A stretch of 53,112 nt of DNA from assembly GCA_018897435.1 (NCBI GenBank), contig JAHIKI010000065.1, positions 1 through 53,112 on the forward strand, read 5' to 3'. Every line of letters starts with the position of its first letter. The first letter of the stretch is position 1. The position numbers and the translations under genes were made by a program. The notes under the pieces were generated by a model. The model saw only the letters and a list, made by a program, of their open reading frames with translations, made no database searches and was not told the origin of the DNA. Source of the stretch: Acidobacteriota bacterium. Lineage in GTDB: Bacteria > Acidobacteriota > Aminicenantia > UBA2199. Shown one piece after another: positions 7,939-17,099 of the stretch.

Positions 7939-8577
7939 ATGGAAATTCAAAATTTACCTTGGTATGGGCAATTGCTGGTTTTTCTGATTGTCGGCACCGT
8001 CCTGTTCGGTATTTTTTATTTCGTCATTTATTCACCCACCCAGGACGAGATCGCATCCATCGTCGCTCAAAGCGAAAGACTTGAGGAGGAAATTCGCAAA
8101 GCGGAAAAAAATGAAAGCAAACTGGAAAAATTGAAGGAAGAAAAAGCACTCAATGAAAAGATCCTGGAAGACTTGAAGGGTATTCTGCCAGAGAAGAAAG
8201 AAGTGAGCCAGATCCTGCGCAAGATCCAGGCCATCGCCTCCAATGCCCGCCTGAAAACCTCATCCTTTAATTTCAGCAAGGAAACCAACCGTGAAATCTA
8301 TCTGGAATGGCCGATCGCCATCAGCCTGGAAGGCAACTATCACAACCTGGGCATATTTTTCGACCAGGTTTCGCGCCTTAAAAAAATATTCACCATCGAC
8401 GGGCTGCGTATCGCTCCCCTGCGTTCCCTGAGTTATGATTATACGATCCAGGCCAATTTTACCGCCACAACCTATATCTATCGCGAAGGCGGCAAAATCA
8501 AGAAAGCTGTCCCCAAACGCGCCCCGGCCCGCAGGCCTGCAGATCCGGATGCGGGGCTGAGACCAGGAGATGTATAA
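7939..8577 (+). CDS. pilO: Type IV pilus inner-membrane protein PilO
   Basis: The 212-aa protein has a short cytoplasmic tail and a membrane helix at about residues 10-32. A long charged coiled coil follows (about 38-85), then a periplasmic domain with the typical VSRLKKIFTIDGL segment. It heterodimerises with PilN and contacts PilP. ATG 7939 was chosen because AAGGTGG lies seven bases upstream; an upstream in-frame extension would lie inside pilN. The C-terminal tail (about 195-212) is rich in Arg, Pro and Ala and probably disordered. Confidence 0.92.
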   Translation: MEIQNLPWYGQLLVFLIVGTVLFGIFYFVIYSPTQDEIASIVAQSERLEEEIRKAEKNESKLEKLKEEKALNEKILEDLKGILPEKKEVSQILRKIQAIASNARLKTSSFNFSKETNREIYLEWPIAISLEGNYHNLGIFFDQVSRLKKIFTIDGLRIAPLRSLSYDYTIQANFTATTYIYREGGKIKKAVPKRAPARRPADPDAGLRPGDV

Positions 8578-9069
8578 ATGAAACCAATACTTGTTCTATT
8601 AATTTTATTATTTTCCATATTGGTGCAAGCCCAGGAAATTCCCATGGATATCCCCGAGGCGAATGATGAAGAGACGGCCGAGATAAGTGTTATGCCCGGA
8701 GAGTTCGTCTACAATCCTGAAGGTCGCCGCGATCCTTTCTGGAACCTGCTGCAGGGCAAGAGCGTCAAGGAAAACCGTGAGGCCATAGAAGGCATCGCCG
8801 GATTGATGATCGATGAACTGGAACTCGAGGGTATCGTCTTTGCGCAAGGGTCTTTCAAGGCATTGCTGAAAGGTCCGGATACCAGGCCGTATATCGTTAG
8901 CATCGGCGACAAGGTCTATGACGGGGAAGTCGTGGCCATGGACAGAAATTCCGTCAGTTTCAAAAAAAGCCTGACCTTGGCCCTGGCCGGCCAGAAAGAA
9001 CGCATTCTTATAAAAACCTTAAATCCTGAAGAGGAGGAAATGAAAGAAAATGAAAAAAGCGACAAGTAG
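8578..9069 (+). CDS. pilP: Type IV pilus periplasmic protein PilP
   Basis: The 163-aa protein has a cleavable signal peptide ending near VQAQ. Unlike many PilP proteins it shows no lipobox cysteine, so it may be soluble or held only by its partners. The mature part contains the PilP signature GRRDPFWNLL, then a small beta domain (ELELEGIVFAQ through DKVYDGEVVAMD) that links PilO to the secretin PilQ. The ATG directly follows the pilO stop with no gap, and the end overlaps pilQ by 20 bases. Confidence 0.9.
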   Translation: MKPILVLLILLFSILVQAQEIPMDIPEANDEETAEISVMPGEFVYNPEGRRDPFWNLLQGKSVKENREAIEGIAGLMIDELELEGIVFAQGSFKALLKGPDTRPYIVSIGDKVYDGEVVAMDRNSVSFKKSLTLALAGQKERILIKTLNPEEEEMKENEKSDK

Positions 9070-11380
9070 AATTTTGTTGATAGTTCTCTTTTTATTATTC
9101 GGCCTGGGGCTCGATGCCAAGGTGACCATCAACAAAATTGAATATTTCCCCGGCGAGGATTTCGTGCAACTGCACATGCAAACCGACAAGATTCTCCCCA
9201 TTCCCGATATTTTCTATCCCCAGAAAGACAACCTCAACCGCTTGGTCATGCGTATCAAGGATGTCGATTTCAAGGTGGAAAACAATTACCTTACCTTTGA
9301 TTCGCCCGTGATCCAGGACCTGAGCATCAAAAATTCCGCTGATTTTACCGACGTTGAGATCACTTTGAAAAGCGATGTCAATTACCGTGTCTTCACCAAC
9401 CAAACCGGGTTGTATATCGAATTCCCCGTACTCAAGGGGCTGGCGACAGCAAATGAGAAAAGCGTCGTTGTCGATCCGCAGCCTAAGCCAAAAGCCGCCC
9501 AGGATCCGCTTGCGGTCCGGACCGTTGCTGCGAGTTCCGGCCGGGTAAGTGTTCGGGACGTGAAAGTGGCTTCTGCGCAACCCGGCCATGTTTGCTTCGA
9601 ATTCGCCTTGTCGGAACAAACCGAATATCGCGTCATCCCGCTCGAACAGCAGCCGGTGCGCCTGGCCATCGACCTGAAGAACGCCCAGTCCAGGAAGATC
9701 CTTAAAACCGTGAATTTGCAGAATGTCAAAGCCATCCGCGGCGGCAATAATTCAGCCGAAGTCTACCGCATCGTCTTTGATCTGAATTACCTGAAGTATT
9801 TTTCGGTGCAGGCCAAGGGCAACCTGCTGCAGGTGGAATTTTTTGATAACCCGCAGCAGAGTCCGGCGATCCCGGTTGTGGCTCAGAATCAGGATATTGC
9901 GGACGTTTCCTCAACGCCGGCCCAAGCGGTGCTGAAAACCGAACCTACGGCAACGGCAAAAGTGCAAAACAAGATCCTTTTGACCACTGCCGCCGAATCC
10001 AAAGCCAAGCCCGCGGCCGTAGACAAGGAATTTTTTGGCCCGGAAAAATCCAAGGCCGAGGACGAGGTGGCGAATCTGCAGGACGACGTCCCGGTCCAGG
10101 AAGAACCGGGACAGGTTGGCAACCTCGATTTCCAGAAGAAAACCGTTGATGAAGGCCGGCCGCAGTTTTCCGGCGACCCCTATGATTTTTCCTTCAAGAA
10201 TGCCGATATCAGCAACATACTGAAGTTTATCTCCAAAATTACGGGGTTGAACATGGTCATCGACCCCGATGTGACCGGTCGCTTCACTTGCGAGCTGGTG
10301 CAGGTCCCCTGGGACCAGGCCCTGGAACTGGTCCTGAAAGTCAATGGCCTGGACATGGTCCAGGAGGGCAATATCCTGCGCATTGGCAAGGTGGAAAAAC
10401 TGGCCCAGGAGTCCAAGCGCAGGCAGGAGCTACGCGATGCGCGCGAAATGGAAGGCAACCTGGAAGTTTCTACCCGCACCCTGAGCTACGCCAAGGTCAA
10501 GGACGTGCAGGCGATCCTGAAAAAGCAGTTGAGCCCGCGTGGCGAGCTGGTCATCGACGAGCGCACCAACACCCTGATCATCTCCGAATTGCCGGATCGC
10601 TTCAAGGTCATTGACGGCTTGATCGACACCCTGGATGCCGCCAATCCCCAGGTACAGATCGAGGCGCGCATCGTGGAAGCCTCTACCAACGCCCTGGACG
10701 CTTTCGGCATCCAGTGGGGATATAACGCCATCGCCAATGCCGCGCATGGCAACCAGACCAACCTTGTTTTCCCCAATTCCATCGTCAGCGGCGCCGTCAC
10801 CCCCACCGGCTACGCCATCAATTTGCCGGCGGCGAGCAGCGTCATATCCCCGAGAATTTCCCTGGGCAACATCGCCGGCACCTTCAACCTGGACGTGGCC
10901 TTGACCGCGCTAACCAAAAAAGGCAAGGGCCGGCTCATCTCCTCGCCGCGGGCCACCACGCAAAACAACATGCCGGCCGAGATCACCCAGGGCCAGCGCA
11001 TACCCATTCAGACCAACCAGAACAACACCATCACCACCCAGTATATCAACGCCGCCCTGGAGATGAAAGTGACGCCGCAGATCACGGCCAGGGGCTCGGT
11101 GATCATGATGATCGATATCAAGAACGATGTGGCCAATAGGGAATTTCAAGTTCAGGAAATTCCAACCATCACCACCCAAACGGTCAAGACCACGGTCATG
11201 GTCGCCGACGGCGGCACCATCGTCATTGGTGGCCTTTATAAAATCCACGAATCCAGCAGCAGTGACGGGGTGCCGCTGCTGAGCAAGATCCCGCTGCTGG
11301 GTTCGCTGTTCCGCAATTCAAATAAATTCGCAGAACAGAAGGAATTGATTATTTTCATCACTCCGCGTATCATTAAATAG
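9050..11380 (+). CDS. pilQ: Type IV pilus secretin PilQ
   Basis: The 776-aa outer-membrane secretin forms the gated ring through which the pilus exits. Domain order: signal peptide (about 1-24), an AMIN domain (about 25-130), a second AMIN domain (about 170-265) and a Pro/Ala/Lys-rich linker. An STN/N0 domain follows around 380-440 (FSFKNADISNILKFIS), then an N1 domain around 470-540 with RTNTLIISELPDR. The secretin barrel (about 590-776) includes VADGGTIVIGGLY and the closing PLLSKIPLLGSLF. The double AMIN arrangement suggests peptidoglycan binding. The last gene of the core pil operon is followed 9 bp later by a lipoprotein gene with its own AGGAGGG. Confidence 0.97.
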   Translation: MKKATSRILLIVLFLLFGLGLDAKVTINKIEYFPGEDFVQLHMQTDKILPIPDIFYPQKDNLNRLVMRIKDVDFKVENNYLTFDSPVIQDLSIKNSADFTDVEITLKSDVNYRVFTNQTGLYIEFPVLKGLATANEKSVVVDPQPKPKAAQDPLAVRTVAASSGRVSVRDVKVASAQPGHVCFEFALSEQTEYRVIPLEQQPVRLAIDLKNAQSRKILKTVNLQNVKAIRGGNNSAEVYRIVFDLNYLKYFSVQAKGNLLQVEFFDNPQQSPAIPVVAQNQDIADVSSTPAQAVLKTEPTATAKVQNKILLTTAAESKAKPAAVDKEFFGPEKSKAEDEVANLQDDVPVQEEPGQVGNLDFQKKTVDEGRPQFSGDPYDFSFKNADISNILKFISKITGLNMVIDPDVTGRFTCELVQVPWDQALELVLKVNGLDMVQEGNILRIGKVEKLAQESKRRQELRDAREMEGNLEVSTRTLSYAKVKDVQAILKKQLSPRGELVIDERTNTLIISELPDRFKVIDGLIDTLDAANPQVQIEARIVEASTNALDAFGIQWGYNAIANAAHGNQTNLVFPNSIVSGAVTPTGYAINLPAASSVISPRISLGNIAGTFNLDVALTALTKKGKGRLISSPRATTQNNMPAEITQGQRIPIQTNQNNTITTQYINAALEMKVTPQITARGSVIMMIDIKNDVANREFQVQEIPTITTQTVKTTVMVADGGTIVIGGLYKIHESSSSDGVPLLSKIPLLGSLFRNSNKFAEQKELIIFITPRIIK

Positions 11381-11389
11381 GAGGGAAAA

Positions 11390-12001
11390 ATGAAAATGAA
11401 AATTTTTGCTTTGATCATAATGGTGTTGCTGCTGACCGGCTGCGTTGCCAAGGAAAATGACAGCACATCCTCAAGTTTCCTGGTGATCAATTCGTTGACC
11501 GGCACCGACCTGCAGGGTAATGAAGGGTCCACCACGGTCTTTTCCGATGTGGACATCGCCGGCAGCATCATCAACGACAATGCCGTGGCATCGATTTCGG
11601 CACTAACATATAATCCCACTGAAGATTCCGTAGAAAACGATATAACCTACTACATGAATGTTATTGTCGACCAGATCGATGTCGAGTTCAAGCGCACCGA
11701 CGGCCGCAACGTGGAGGGGGTCGACGTGCCCTACCGCTTTACCCAGCCCATGAACTGGCTGGTACAGGTGGATGCCGTTGAAGAAATTCCTTTTGTTCTG
11801 ATCCGCCACGTGGCCAAACTGGAAGCGCCCCTGCTGGCCCTGCGCGAAGTCCCCAGCCAGGGCTTCGTCCTGCAGCTGGTGGCCATAGTGACCATCCACG
11901 GCAAGGATCTCGGTGGGCACCGGGTGGCGCCGGTGAGCGGTTATATCAGCGTCTGGTGCAGCAATTTCGCCGATCCTGCCACATCGGCCGGCGGCAGATA
12001 G
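11390..12001 (+). CDS. Lipoprotein encoded with the pilus operon
   Basis: The 203-aa protein carries a lipoprotein signal with lipobox LTGC (Cys18) and a strong AGGAGGG site before the ATG. The mature sequence is unrecognised. It has a DVEFKRTDGRNVEGVDVPYR segment and beta-rich character. Its position directly after pilQ, with the same reading direction and no terminator between them, suggests a role at the outer membrane with the secretin. It could act like a pilotin or an accessory lipoprotein, but no pilotin TPR fold is visible. That role is inference from location only. Confidence 0.8.
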   Translation: MKMKIFALIIMVLLLTGCVAKENDSTSSSFLVINSLTGTDLQGNEGSTTVFSDVDIAGSIINDNAVASISALTYNPTEDSVENDITYYMNVIVDQIDVEFKRTDGRNVEGVDVPYRFTQPMNWLVQVDAVEEIPFVLIRHVAKLEAPLLALREVPSQGFVLQLVAIVTIHGKDLGGHRVAPVSGYISVWCSNFADPATSAGGR

Positions 12002-12013
12002 GAGGCATTGAAC

Positions 12014-13075
12014 ATGAAAAAGACACTTTTTCTTTTGCTTTTAATCAGCTTGGTCCTGTCCGTTTCTTCATGCAAGCGCAGCGCTATCGACGATCCGGAC
12101 TGGGACAGCCCGGTTGGTTTTTATGTGCTACTTGAGGGTTCGGCCAACCCGGCGGTGCTGCTCATCGACGGCAATATCCACACCAGCAAGATCTATGTGC
12201 GAGCCAGCGATTCCAAGGGAAATTCCTTGCCCGGTAAAACGATATACCTGGCGCAGTTTGACAGCGCCTCGCACCAACAGGTTAGCTGGGGTTATTTCGA
12301 GAACAACGCGTCGACCATTCAGAAGGTGACCAATGCCAACGGCGAGATTAGTGCCACCTATTTTTGGCCGGTGGAATGGCTATCCAGCTCCATGTATATC
12401 CATGCTTTGATGGTCATTGATGGCCATAGTTATAGTGACACTCTTCCTCAGGATTATATTTCCTTAACCCTGGTTAGATCCGATAGCCACTCAAACAATG
12501 GCCCGGTTGTAAATATCTTGAGTCCGTCGGATAATGCTGTGGTCAGTGGAACGGTAGCTATTTCGGCAGTGGCGATTGATGCTGCCGATGGTATTAAGAG
12601 GGTAGATTGCTATATCGACGGCCAAATGATTGGCTACCAGGCTGGTTCTGCCACTTCGGACAGTTATTCTTTCAATTGGGATACAAGCGAGTATTCTAAC
12701 AACCGTCATACAATCGATGTCGTGGCTATTGATAATGCGGGGGCGAGTGGTTCGGATAGCGTAAGGGTGACGGTCAACAATACTCAAAGTGACAGTCCTC
12801 CAGACGTAGTCCTAATTTATCCCCTTGATAAATCAAACATAGCACCCGGGCAAATCATGGTTTTGGCTAATGCCGAAGATGATATAGGTATTAACCATGT
12901 TGATTTGTATGTCAACGATGTTTTCTTTGGTAAAACTGATTTTAACGGCGCTCGTGTTGCTAATTTCCAATTAGCCTATACAATGACAAATGCTGAGACT
13001 AAGTTCTATGTGATTGCCTGGGATACCATCGGTCAGAAGACCGTATCGAACATAGCTAAGGTGAATGAACCATAA
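12014..13075 (+). CDS. Lipoprotein with tandem bacterial Ig-like domains
   Basis: The 353-aa protein starts at ATG 12014 with AGGAGG eight bases before it. The lipobox is VSSC (Cys20). A beta-rich N-terminal domain (about 25-155) is followed by two similar Ig-like repeats, about 160-255 and 263-353. Each begins with a PxVxIxxPxD-type strand (VVNILSPSDNAVVSG and VVLIYPLDKSNIAPG) and ends with a VVAIDNAG or VIAWDTIG strand. Such domains are common in surface adhesins. The gene closes the pilus transcription unit, just before a strong terminator. From about 12470 onward, codon use is clearly more A/T-rich than in the first third and in neighbouring genes, so the Ig part may be a later acquisition. 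Confidence 0.85.
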   Translation: MKKTLFLLLLISLVLSVSSCKRSAIDDPDWDSPVGFYVLLEGSANPAVLLIDGNIHTSKIYVRASDSKGNSLPGKTIYLAQFDSASHQQVSWGYFENNASTIQKVTNANGEISATYFWPVEWLSSSMYIHALMVIDGHSYSDTLPQDYISLTLVRSDSHSNNGPVVNILSPSDNAVVSGTVAISAVAIDAADGIKRVDCYIDGQMIGYQAGSATSDSYSFNWDTSEYSNNRHTIDVVAIDNAGASGSDSVRVTVNNTQSDSPPDVVLIYPLDKSNIAPGQIMVLANAEDDIGINHVDLYVNDVFFGKTDFNGARVANFQLAYTMTNAETKFYVIAWDTIGQKTVSNIAKVNEP

Positions 13076-13090
13076 GCTCGTTGCCAACCG

Positions 13091-13122
13091 GCGGGAGAGG
13101 AAGAAATTCCTCTCCCGCTTTT
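13091..13122 (+). terminator. Intrinsic terminator of the pil operon
   Basis: A perfect 12-bp stem (13091-13102 with 13107-13118) is closed by a GAAA tetraloop and followed by TTTT. This is the strongest terminator hairpin in the window, and it marks the end of the pilM to Ig-lipoprotein transcript. Confidence 0.92.
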
Positions 13123-13198
13123 CAAGGGGTGAATGTTAGATATGGCTGCTGGATATGCTAGAATGAGGCGTATAGACAATTTGTATTGAGAGGTAAAA

Positions 13199-13954
13199 TT
13201 GGCCAATTTTCAGAATGAAAGAGAGCAACTGGCACAGTTGGAAGACCTGTTCCAGCAAAACAAATTCATCGATGGCTTGGCCCAGGCTGACGTGGTGATC
13301 AAACAGTTTCCGGTTTCCTTTCAATTGCGGTTCCTCAAATATAAATTTTTGCGCGCCTTGGAAAAAAGCGAGGAAGCCATGCTGCTGCTGCGTGAAATGC
13401 ATGGCATGTTCGGCGATAATATCATGGTCCTGAAAGAACTGGCTGACTTGAATTTTCAGCAGCAAAAACATCCCGAGAGCCTGCTTTATTACAAGAAACT
13501 GCTTTTTTTGGATTCATTCAACACGGTTGCCCAGGAGCGGGTCAAGCAGCTCCAGGGGCTGCTCGAGGCCGGTATGACCGCCAAATTAGCCGATACCAAA
13601 GTAGAATTGTCTCAGGAATATAGCATGTCCCGGAAACTCTCCTCGCCGCCCCAGATCACTTTTGAGGGCGAAAGCGGACCAACAGTGCTGACGGATGAAA
13701 AGGGATCACCGCGGCCAGGTGAGGAAAAGACTTTTGAAACGGAAAGCGCCGCCGAACTGTATTTCAAGCAGGGTCTTTACCGTGAATCCCTGGCCATTTA
13801 CAAGAATCTGTTTGAAAAAACCGGTCGCACCGACTTTTTCATGAAGATCAAGGCCATACTGCTGCTGCTGCGTACCGAAAAAAGCAACCAGGTCATCGAA
13901 CAACTGCAGAGGTTTTTGCAACTGCTCCAACAAAGGGGAAGCCAAATTGTTTAG
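13199..13954 (+). CDS. TPR-type repeat protein
   Basis: The 251-aa protein is built of paired helices like tetratricopeptide repeats: about residues 8-110 (three repeats, the last with SLLYYKKLLFLD) and about 175-245 (AELYFKQGLYRESLAIYKNLFEKTG). A disordered, charged linker (about 120-170) joins them. There is no signal peptide or membrane segment, so it is cytoplasmic. The start is a TTG with GAGAGG five bases before it; no better ATG exists before the first repeat. It overlaps the downstream roadblock-fold gene by eight bases, so the two are probably made in fixed proportion. The function is unknown; TPR proteins usually serve as docking platforms. Confidence 0.78.
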   Translation: MANFQNEREQLAQLEDLFQQNKFIDGLAQADVVIKQFPVSFQLRFLKYKFLRALEKSEEAMLLLREMHGMFGDNIMVLKELADLNFQQQKHPESLLYYKKLLFLDSFNTVAQERVKQLQGLLEAGMTAKLADTKVELSQEYSMSRKLSSPPQITFEGESGPTVLTDEKGSPRPGEEKTFETESAAELYFKQGLYRESLAIYKNLFEKTGRTDFFMKIKAILLLLRTEKSNQVIEQLQRFLQLLQQRGSQIV

Positions 13955-14294
13955 AACGATTTTTAATGACATACAGGCCCGCAATCCGGAAATTTACCTG
14001 ATAGGGATTTGGGGTAAGGACGGGCTGGAATTGGAAAAAGCGGTGTACCTGCCTCCCGACGCCAACATGGACCTGCTCGGCGCCGAGCTGGCCGAAGTGG
14101 TCGGGAAACTGGACAACCTGGAAGTGACCCATGCCGATTTCCATATCGAATATATTTCCGGAAAATTCAAGATCATGGTTCATTCATTGAACAGCAGTTA
14201 TTTCCTGCTTTTTTTTTCCGGACCGAATTTGATTTCCGGGAAATTGAATTATTACCTGAATTTAAAAAAAGACAGTATCCTCGCTTTGCTTTGA
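13947..14294 (+). CDS. Roadblock/LC7-like domain protein
   Basis: The 115-aa protein has the size and alternating helix/strand pattern of the roadblock/LC7 fold. An N-terminal helix is followed by IYLIGIWGKDGLELEKAV, a long helix near 42-55, then strands ending KFKIMVHSLNSSYFLLFF. Proteins of this fold (for example MglB) regulate Ras-like GTPases such as MglA and thereby the polarity of type IV pili. No GTPase gene is in the window. The start is a TTG within the end of the TPR gene, with AAGGGGAAG before it. Proximity to the pil operon makes a pilus-control role plausible, but this is inference. Confidence 0.65.
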   Translation: MFRTIFNDIQARNPEIYLIGIWGKDGLELEKAVYLPPDANMDLLGAELAEVVGKLDNLEVTHADFHIEYISGKFKIMVHSLNSSYFLLFFSGPNLISGKLNYYLNLKKDSILALL

Positions 14295-14332
14295 ACCAAG
14301 CATTTCCACTAAATTTTTCAGGAGTATAAGCC

Positions 14333-16876
14333 ATGGGAATTTTTAAAAAATTCAAAGTAGTTCCCGATCTGCCGGAAAAGCTGAAGCCGCTGCTGGTTAT
14401 CGCCTCCAACCTGTGGCTGACCTGGAATCCTGAAGCCATCAAACTTTTCATAACCATGGACGCTGATTTGTGGGAAAAAAACCAGCACAACCCGATCCGC
14501 ATGCTGGGTGAAATCAGCCAGGAAAAGCTTGATGAACTGGCCCATGATGAAGGGTTTTTGAGTGAGGTGCAGCGGGTAAGCGAGCAGCTGGACCAGTACC
14601 TGCACCTGTTACGCAGCATCAACCATACCCAGCATGTCAGCATTGCCTACTTTTCCGCAGAATACGGTCTGAGCGATACCCTGCCCATTTATTCCGGAGG
14701 ACTGGGGGTCCTTTCCGGCGACCATGTCAAAGCGGCCAGCGACTTGAACCTGAATTTCCACGGCGTCGGATTGCTCTACCAGTTGGGTTATTTTCAGCAA
14801 TACTTGAACATGGACGGCTGGCAGCAGGATTTTTACCAGGTCAACGATTTCTACAATATGCAGGTCCAGGAAGTGAAAAAGCCGGACGGACTGCCTTTGG
14901 AAATCGAGCTGGATTTTCCCGGTCGCAAGGTTTATGTCAAGGTCTGGCAGATAAAGGTGGGAAGGGTTTCCATCCATATGCTTGATTCCAATATTGACAA
15001 GAACAGTGACTACGACCGGCGCTTGACTTCCCAGCTTTACGGGGGCGGGCCCGAAATCCGCCTGCAGCAGGAGATCATCCTGGGCATCGGTGGTGTGAAG
15101 ATGTTGGCAGCCCTCGGCATCCAGGTCACCGCCGTGCACATGAACGAGGGCCATTCCGCTTTCACGCCTTTCGAGCGGGCCAGAACCTTGATGAAAAACG
15201 ACGGCCTCAGCTTCACCGAGGCCATGGAACTGGTGCGCCAGTCGAGTGTGTTCACCACCCATACCAATGTCCAGGCCGCCCATGATGTCTTCAGCCCCGA
15301 ACTGTTGAAAAACTATTTCGGAAACTACCTAAAGGAATTCAACATTCCCTTGAACGAATTTTTGGCCTTCGGCCGGGTTGATCGTGACAACCAGCAGGAA
15401 AATTTTTCCATGACCGTGGCCGCCGTGAAAAATTCTGCCTTTGTCAACGGCGTTTCCACCCTGCACGCCCAAGTGGCCAAAGATATCCTGAAAAATCTCT
15501 GGCCGACCGTGCCGTTGGAGCATGTTCCCATTCAGTCGATTACCAACGGCATCCACATCCCCTCCTGGGTTTCTTTTGAAATGAACGACCTGTTCGAAAG
15601 GTATCTGGGCGGCAAGTGGCGCGAAAAACAGGATTACCGCGATGCTTGGGAAAAGGTGCTGAATATCCCCGATCCCGAACTCTGGAACGTGCATGAGATT
15701 CGCCGCCGGCGCCTGATCGCCTTCACCCGTCAACGATTGCAAAAGCAACTGATTGCCAAGGGTGCTTCGAACCTGCTGGTCAGTGAATCGCAGGAAGCCT
15801 TGAATCCGGTGGCCCTGACCATCGGTTTCGCCCGCCGCTTCGCAACCTACAAACGCGCTTACCTTATCTTCAAAGATCGGGAGCGGTTGCTTAAAATACT
15901 GAATAATCCGGCACGGCCCGTGCAGCTGATCTTCGCCGGCAAGGCCCATCCCCAGGACCAGGCCGGCAAGGAACTGATCAAGGATATCATTTCTTTCATG
16001 TCGACAGAGCACCTGCGCGGCAAGATCGCTTTTGTTGAAGACTATGACATCAACGTGGCCCGCTACCTGGTTTCTGGTGTTGATATTTGGTTGAATACGC
16101 CGCTGCGGCCGTTTGAGGCCTGCGGCACTTCGGGCATGAAGGCCGCCTGCAACGGAGTCTTGAATTTCAGTGTTTTAGACGGCTGGTGGGACGAGGCCTA
16201 TGACTTGAAGAACGGTTGGGCCATCGGCAACCGCGAAGCCTACACCGACAAGGAATACCAGGACGAGGTCGAAAGCAAGGCTATTTATTCCATTCTTGAA
16301 AAAGATATCATTCCCCTGTTTTACGAAAGGGGCGCCGATGGCCTGCCGCGCGAATGGATCCGCATGATGAAGCATTCCCTGGTCACCATCGCCTCGCGCT
16401 ACAATACCAATCGCATGGTCAAGGAATATTTCAACAAATTCTATAAAAACGCTGCGGACAACTACGCCAAGCTGAGCGCCGATGGTTTCGCCGCCTGCCG
16501 TGAACTGGTCAAGTGGAAGGGCAGGATGAAGAACGAATTCCCGGCCGTGCGCGTCGAGAACGTTCAGGCCGACACCAACCGCACCTACAAGAGCGGCGAG
16601 CAATTCCGTGTGCAGGCCGACCTTTTTTTGGGCAAGGTCCAACCCGGGGAAATACGGGTCGATGTATATTACGGCACTATCGTCGGCGAAGACATTTTAC
16701 AGAATTCCGCCTTGGTCTCTCTGGGCGATGTTGAAAAGATCGAGGAGAGCCGCTTCCGCTTCAGCGGCGTCATCCCCTGCACCCGCACCGGCAGCTTCGG
16801 TTTCAAGCTGCGCGTTACGCCTTTTCATGCGTTGCTGAGCGATCCCAATCAGATGAATCTGGTGCTGTGGAGCTGA
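14333..16876 (+). CDS. glgP: Alpha-glucan (glycogen/maltodextrin) phosphorylase
   Basis: The 847-aa cytoplasmic enzyme releases glucose 1-phosphate from alpha-1,4-glucans using pyridoxal phosphate. It is the short bacterial GT35 form with an N-terminal DUF3417-like segment (SNLWLTWNPEA near residue 30). Key motifs are AYFSAEYGL, YSGGLGVLSGDH, the HMNEGHSAF segment, GFARRFATYKRA, and the cofactor loop CGTSGMKAA, where Lys603 should hold the PLP. AGGAG precedes the ATG. About 38 bp separates it from the roadblock gene. It is the last plus-strand gene before a convergent repeat-rich gap. Confidence 0.96.
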   Translation: MGIFKKFKVVPDLPEKLKPLLVIASNLWLTWNPEAIKLFITMDADLWEKNQHNPIRMLGEISQEKLDELAHDEGFLSEVQRVSEQLDQYLHLLRSINHTQHVSIAYFSAEYGLSDTLPIYSGGLGVLSGDHVKAASDLNLNFHGVGLLYQLGYFQQYLNMDGWQQDFYQVNDFYNMQVQEVKKPDGLPLEIELDFPGRKVYVKVWQIKVGRVSIHMLDSNIDKNSDYDRRLTSQLYGGGPEIRLQQEIILGIGGVKMLAALGIQVTAVHMNEGHSAFTPFERARTLMKNDGLSFTEAMELVRQSSVFTTHTNVQAAHDVFSPELLKNYFGNYLKEFNIPLNEFLAFGRVDRDNQQENFSMTVAAVKNSAFVNGVSTLHAQVAKDILKNLWPTVPLEHVPIQSITNGIHIPSWVSFEMNDLFERYLGGKWREKQDYRDAWEKVLNIPDPELWNVHEIRRRRLIAFTRQRLQKQLIAKGASNLLVSESQEALNPVALTIGFARRFATYKRAYLIFKDRERLLKILNNPARPVQLIFAGKAHPQDQAGKELIKDIISFMSTEHLRGKIAFVEDYDINVARYLVSGVDIWLNTPLRPFEACGTSGMKAACNGVLNFSVLDGWWDEAYDLKNGWAIGNREAYTDKEYQDEVESKAIYSILEKDIIPLFYERGADGLPREWIRMMKHSLVTIASRYNTNRMVKEYFNKFYKNAADNYAKLSADGFAACRELVKWKGRMKNEFPAVRVENVQADTNRTYKSGEQFRVQADLFLGKVQPGEIRVDVYYGTIVGEDILQNSALVSLGDVEKIEESRFRFSGVIPCTRTGSFGFKLRVTPFHALLSDPNQMNLVLWS

Positions 16877-16882
16877 GAAGAG

Positions 16883-16903
16883 ATCAGTAAATAGTGATTA
16901 GTC
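16883..16903. repeat. Degenerate heptamer array (family RTCAGTA)
   Basis: Three consecutive 7-bp units, ATCAGTA, AATAGTG and ATTAGTC, begin 7 bp after the glgP stop. The same word family recurs at 19876-19903. Confidence 0.6.
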
Positions 16904-16929
16904 AAGAGGGGAGCCCTTTTGTGATTTTC

Positions 16930-17060
16930 AGATCCCCCCTTGTCCCCCCTTCGGTAAGGGGGGAATTCAGAAGGATTGGAAAAATTGTGTAATTATATCC
17001 CAAGCTCTGACTTTAAACCCCCTTTAATTAAAGGGGGGTGGCGAAGCCGGGGGGATTCTA
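16930..17060. repeat. Nested palindromic C-run/G-run element in a convergent gap
   Basis: Two hairpins sit inside a larger inverted repeat. Hairpin 1 is CCCCCCTT, loop cggt, AAGGGGGG (16944-16963). Hairpin 2 is the perfect 20-bp palindrome at 17018-17037. The outer arms, about 16930-16940 and 17048-17060, are also complementary (AGATCCCCCC against GGGGGGATTCT). The element fills the space between convergent glgP and rsmB and can act as a terminator in both directions. It looks like a miniature interspersed repeat, but no second copy is in the window. Confidence 0.65.
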
Positions 17061-17099
17061 AGGTCGAAAAAGGGCTTTTAAACTATTTCCTCTTGCCTT

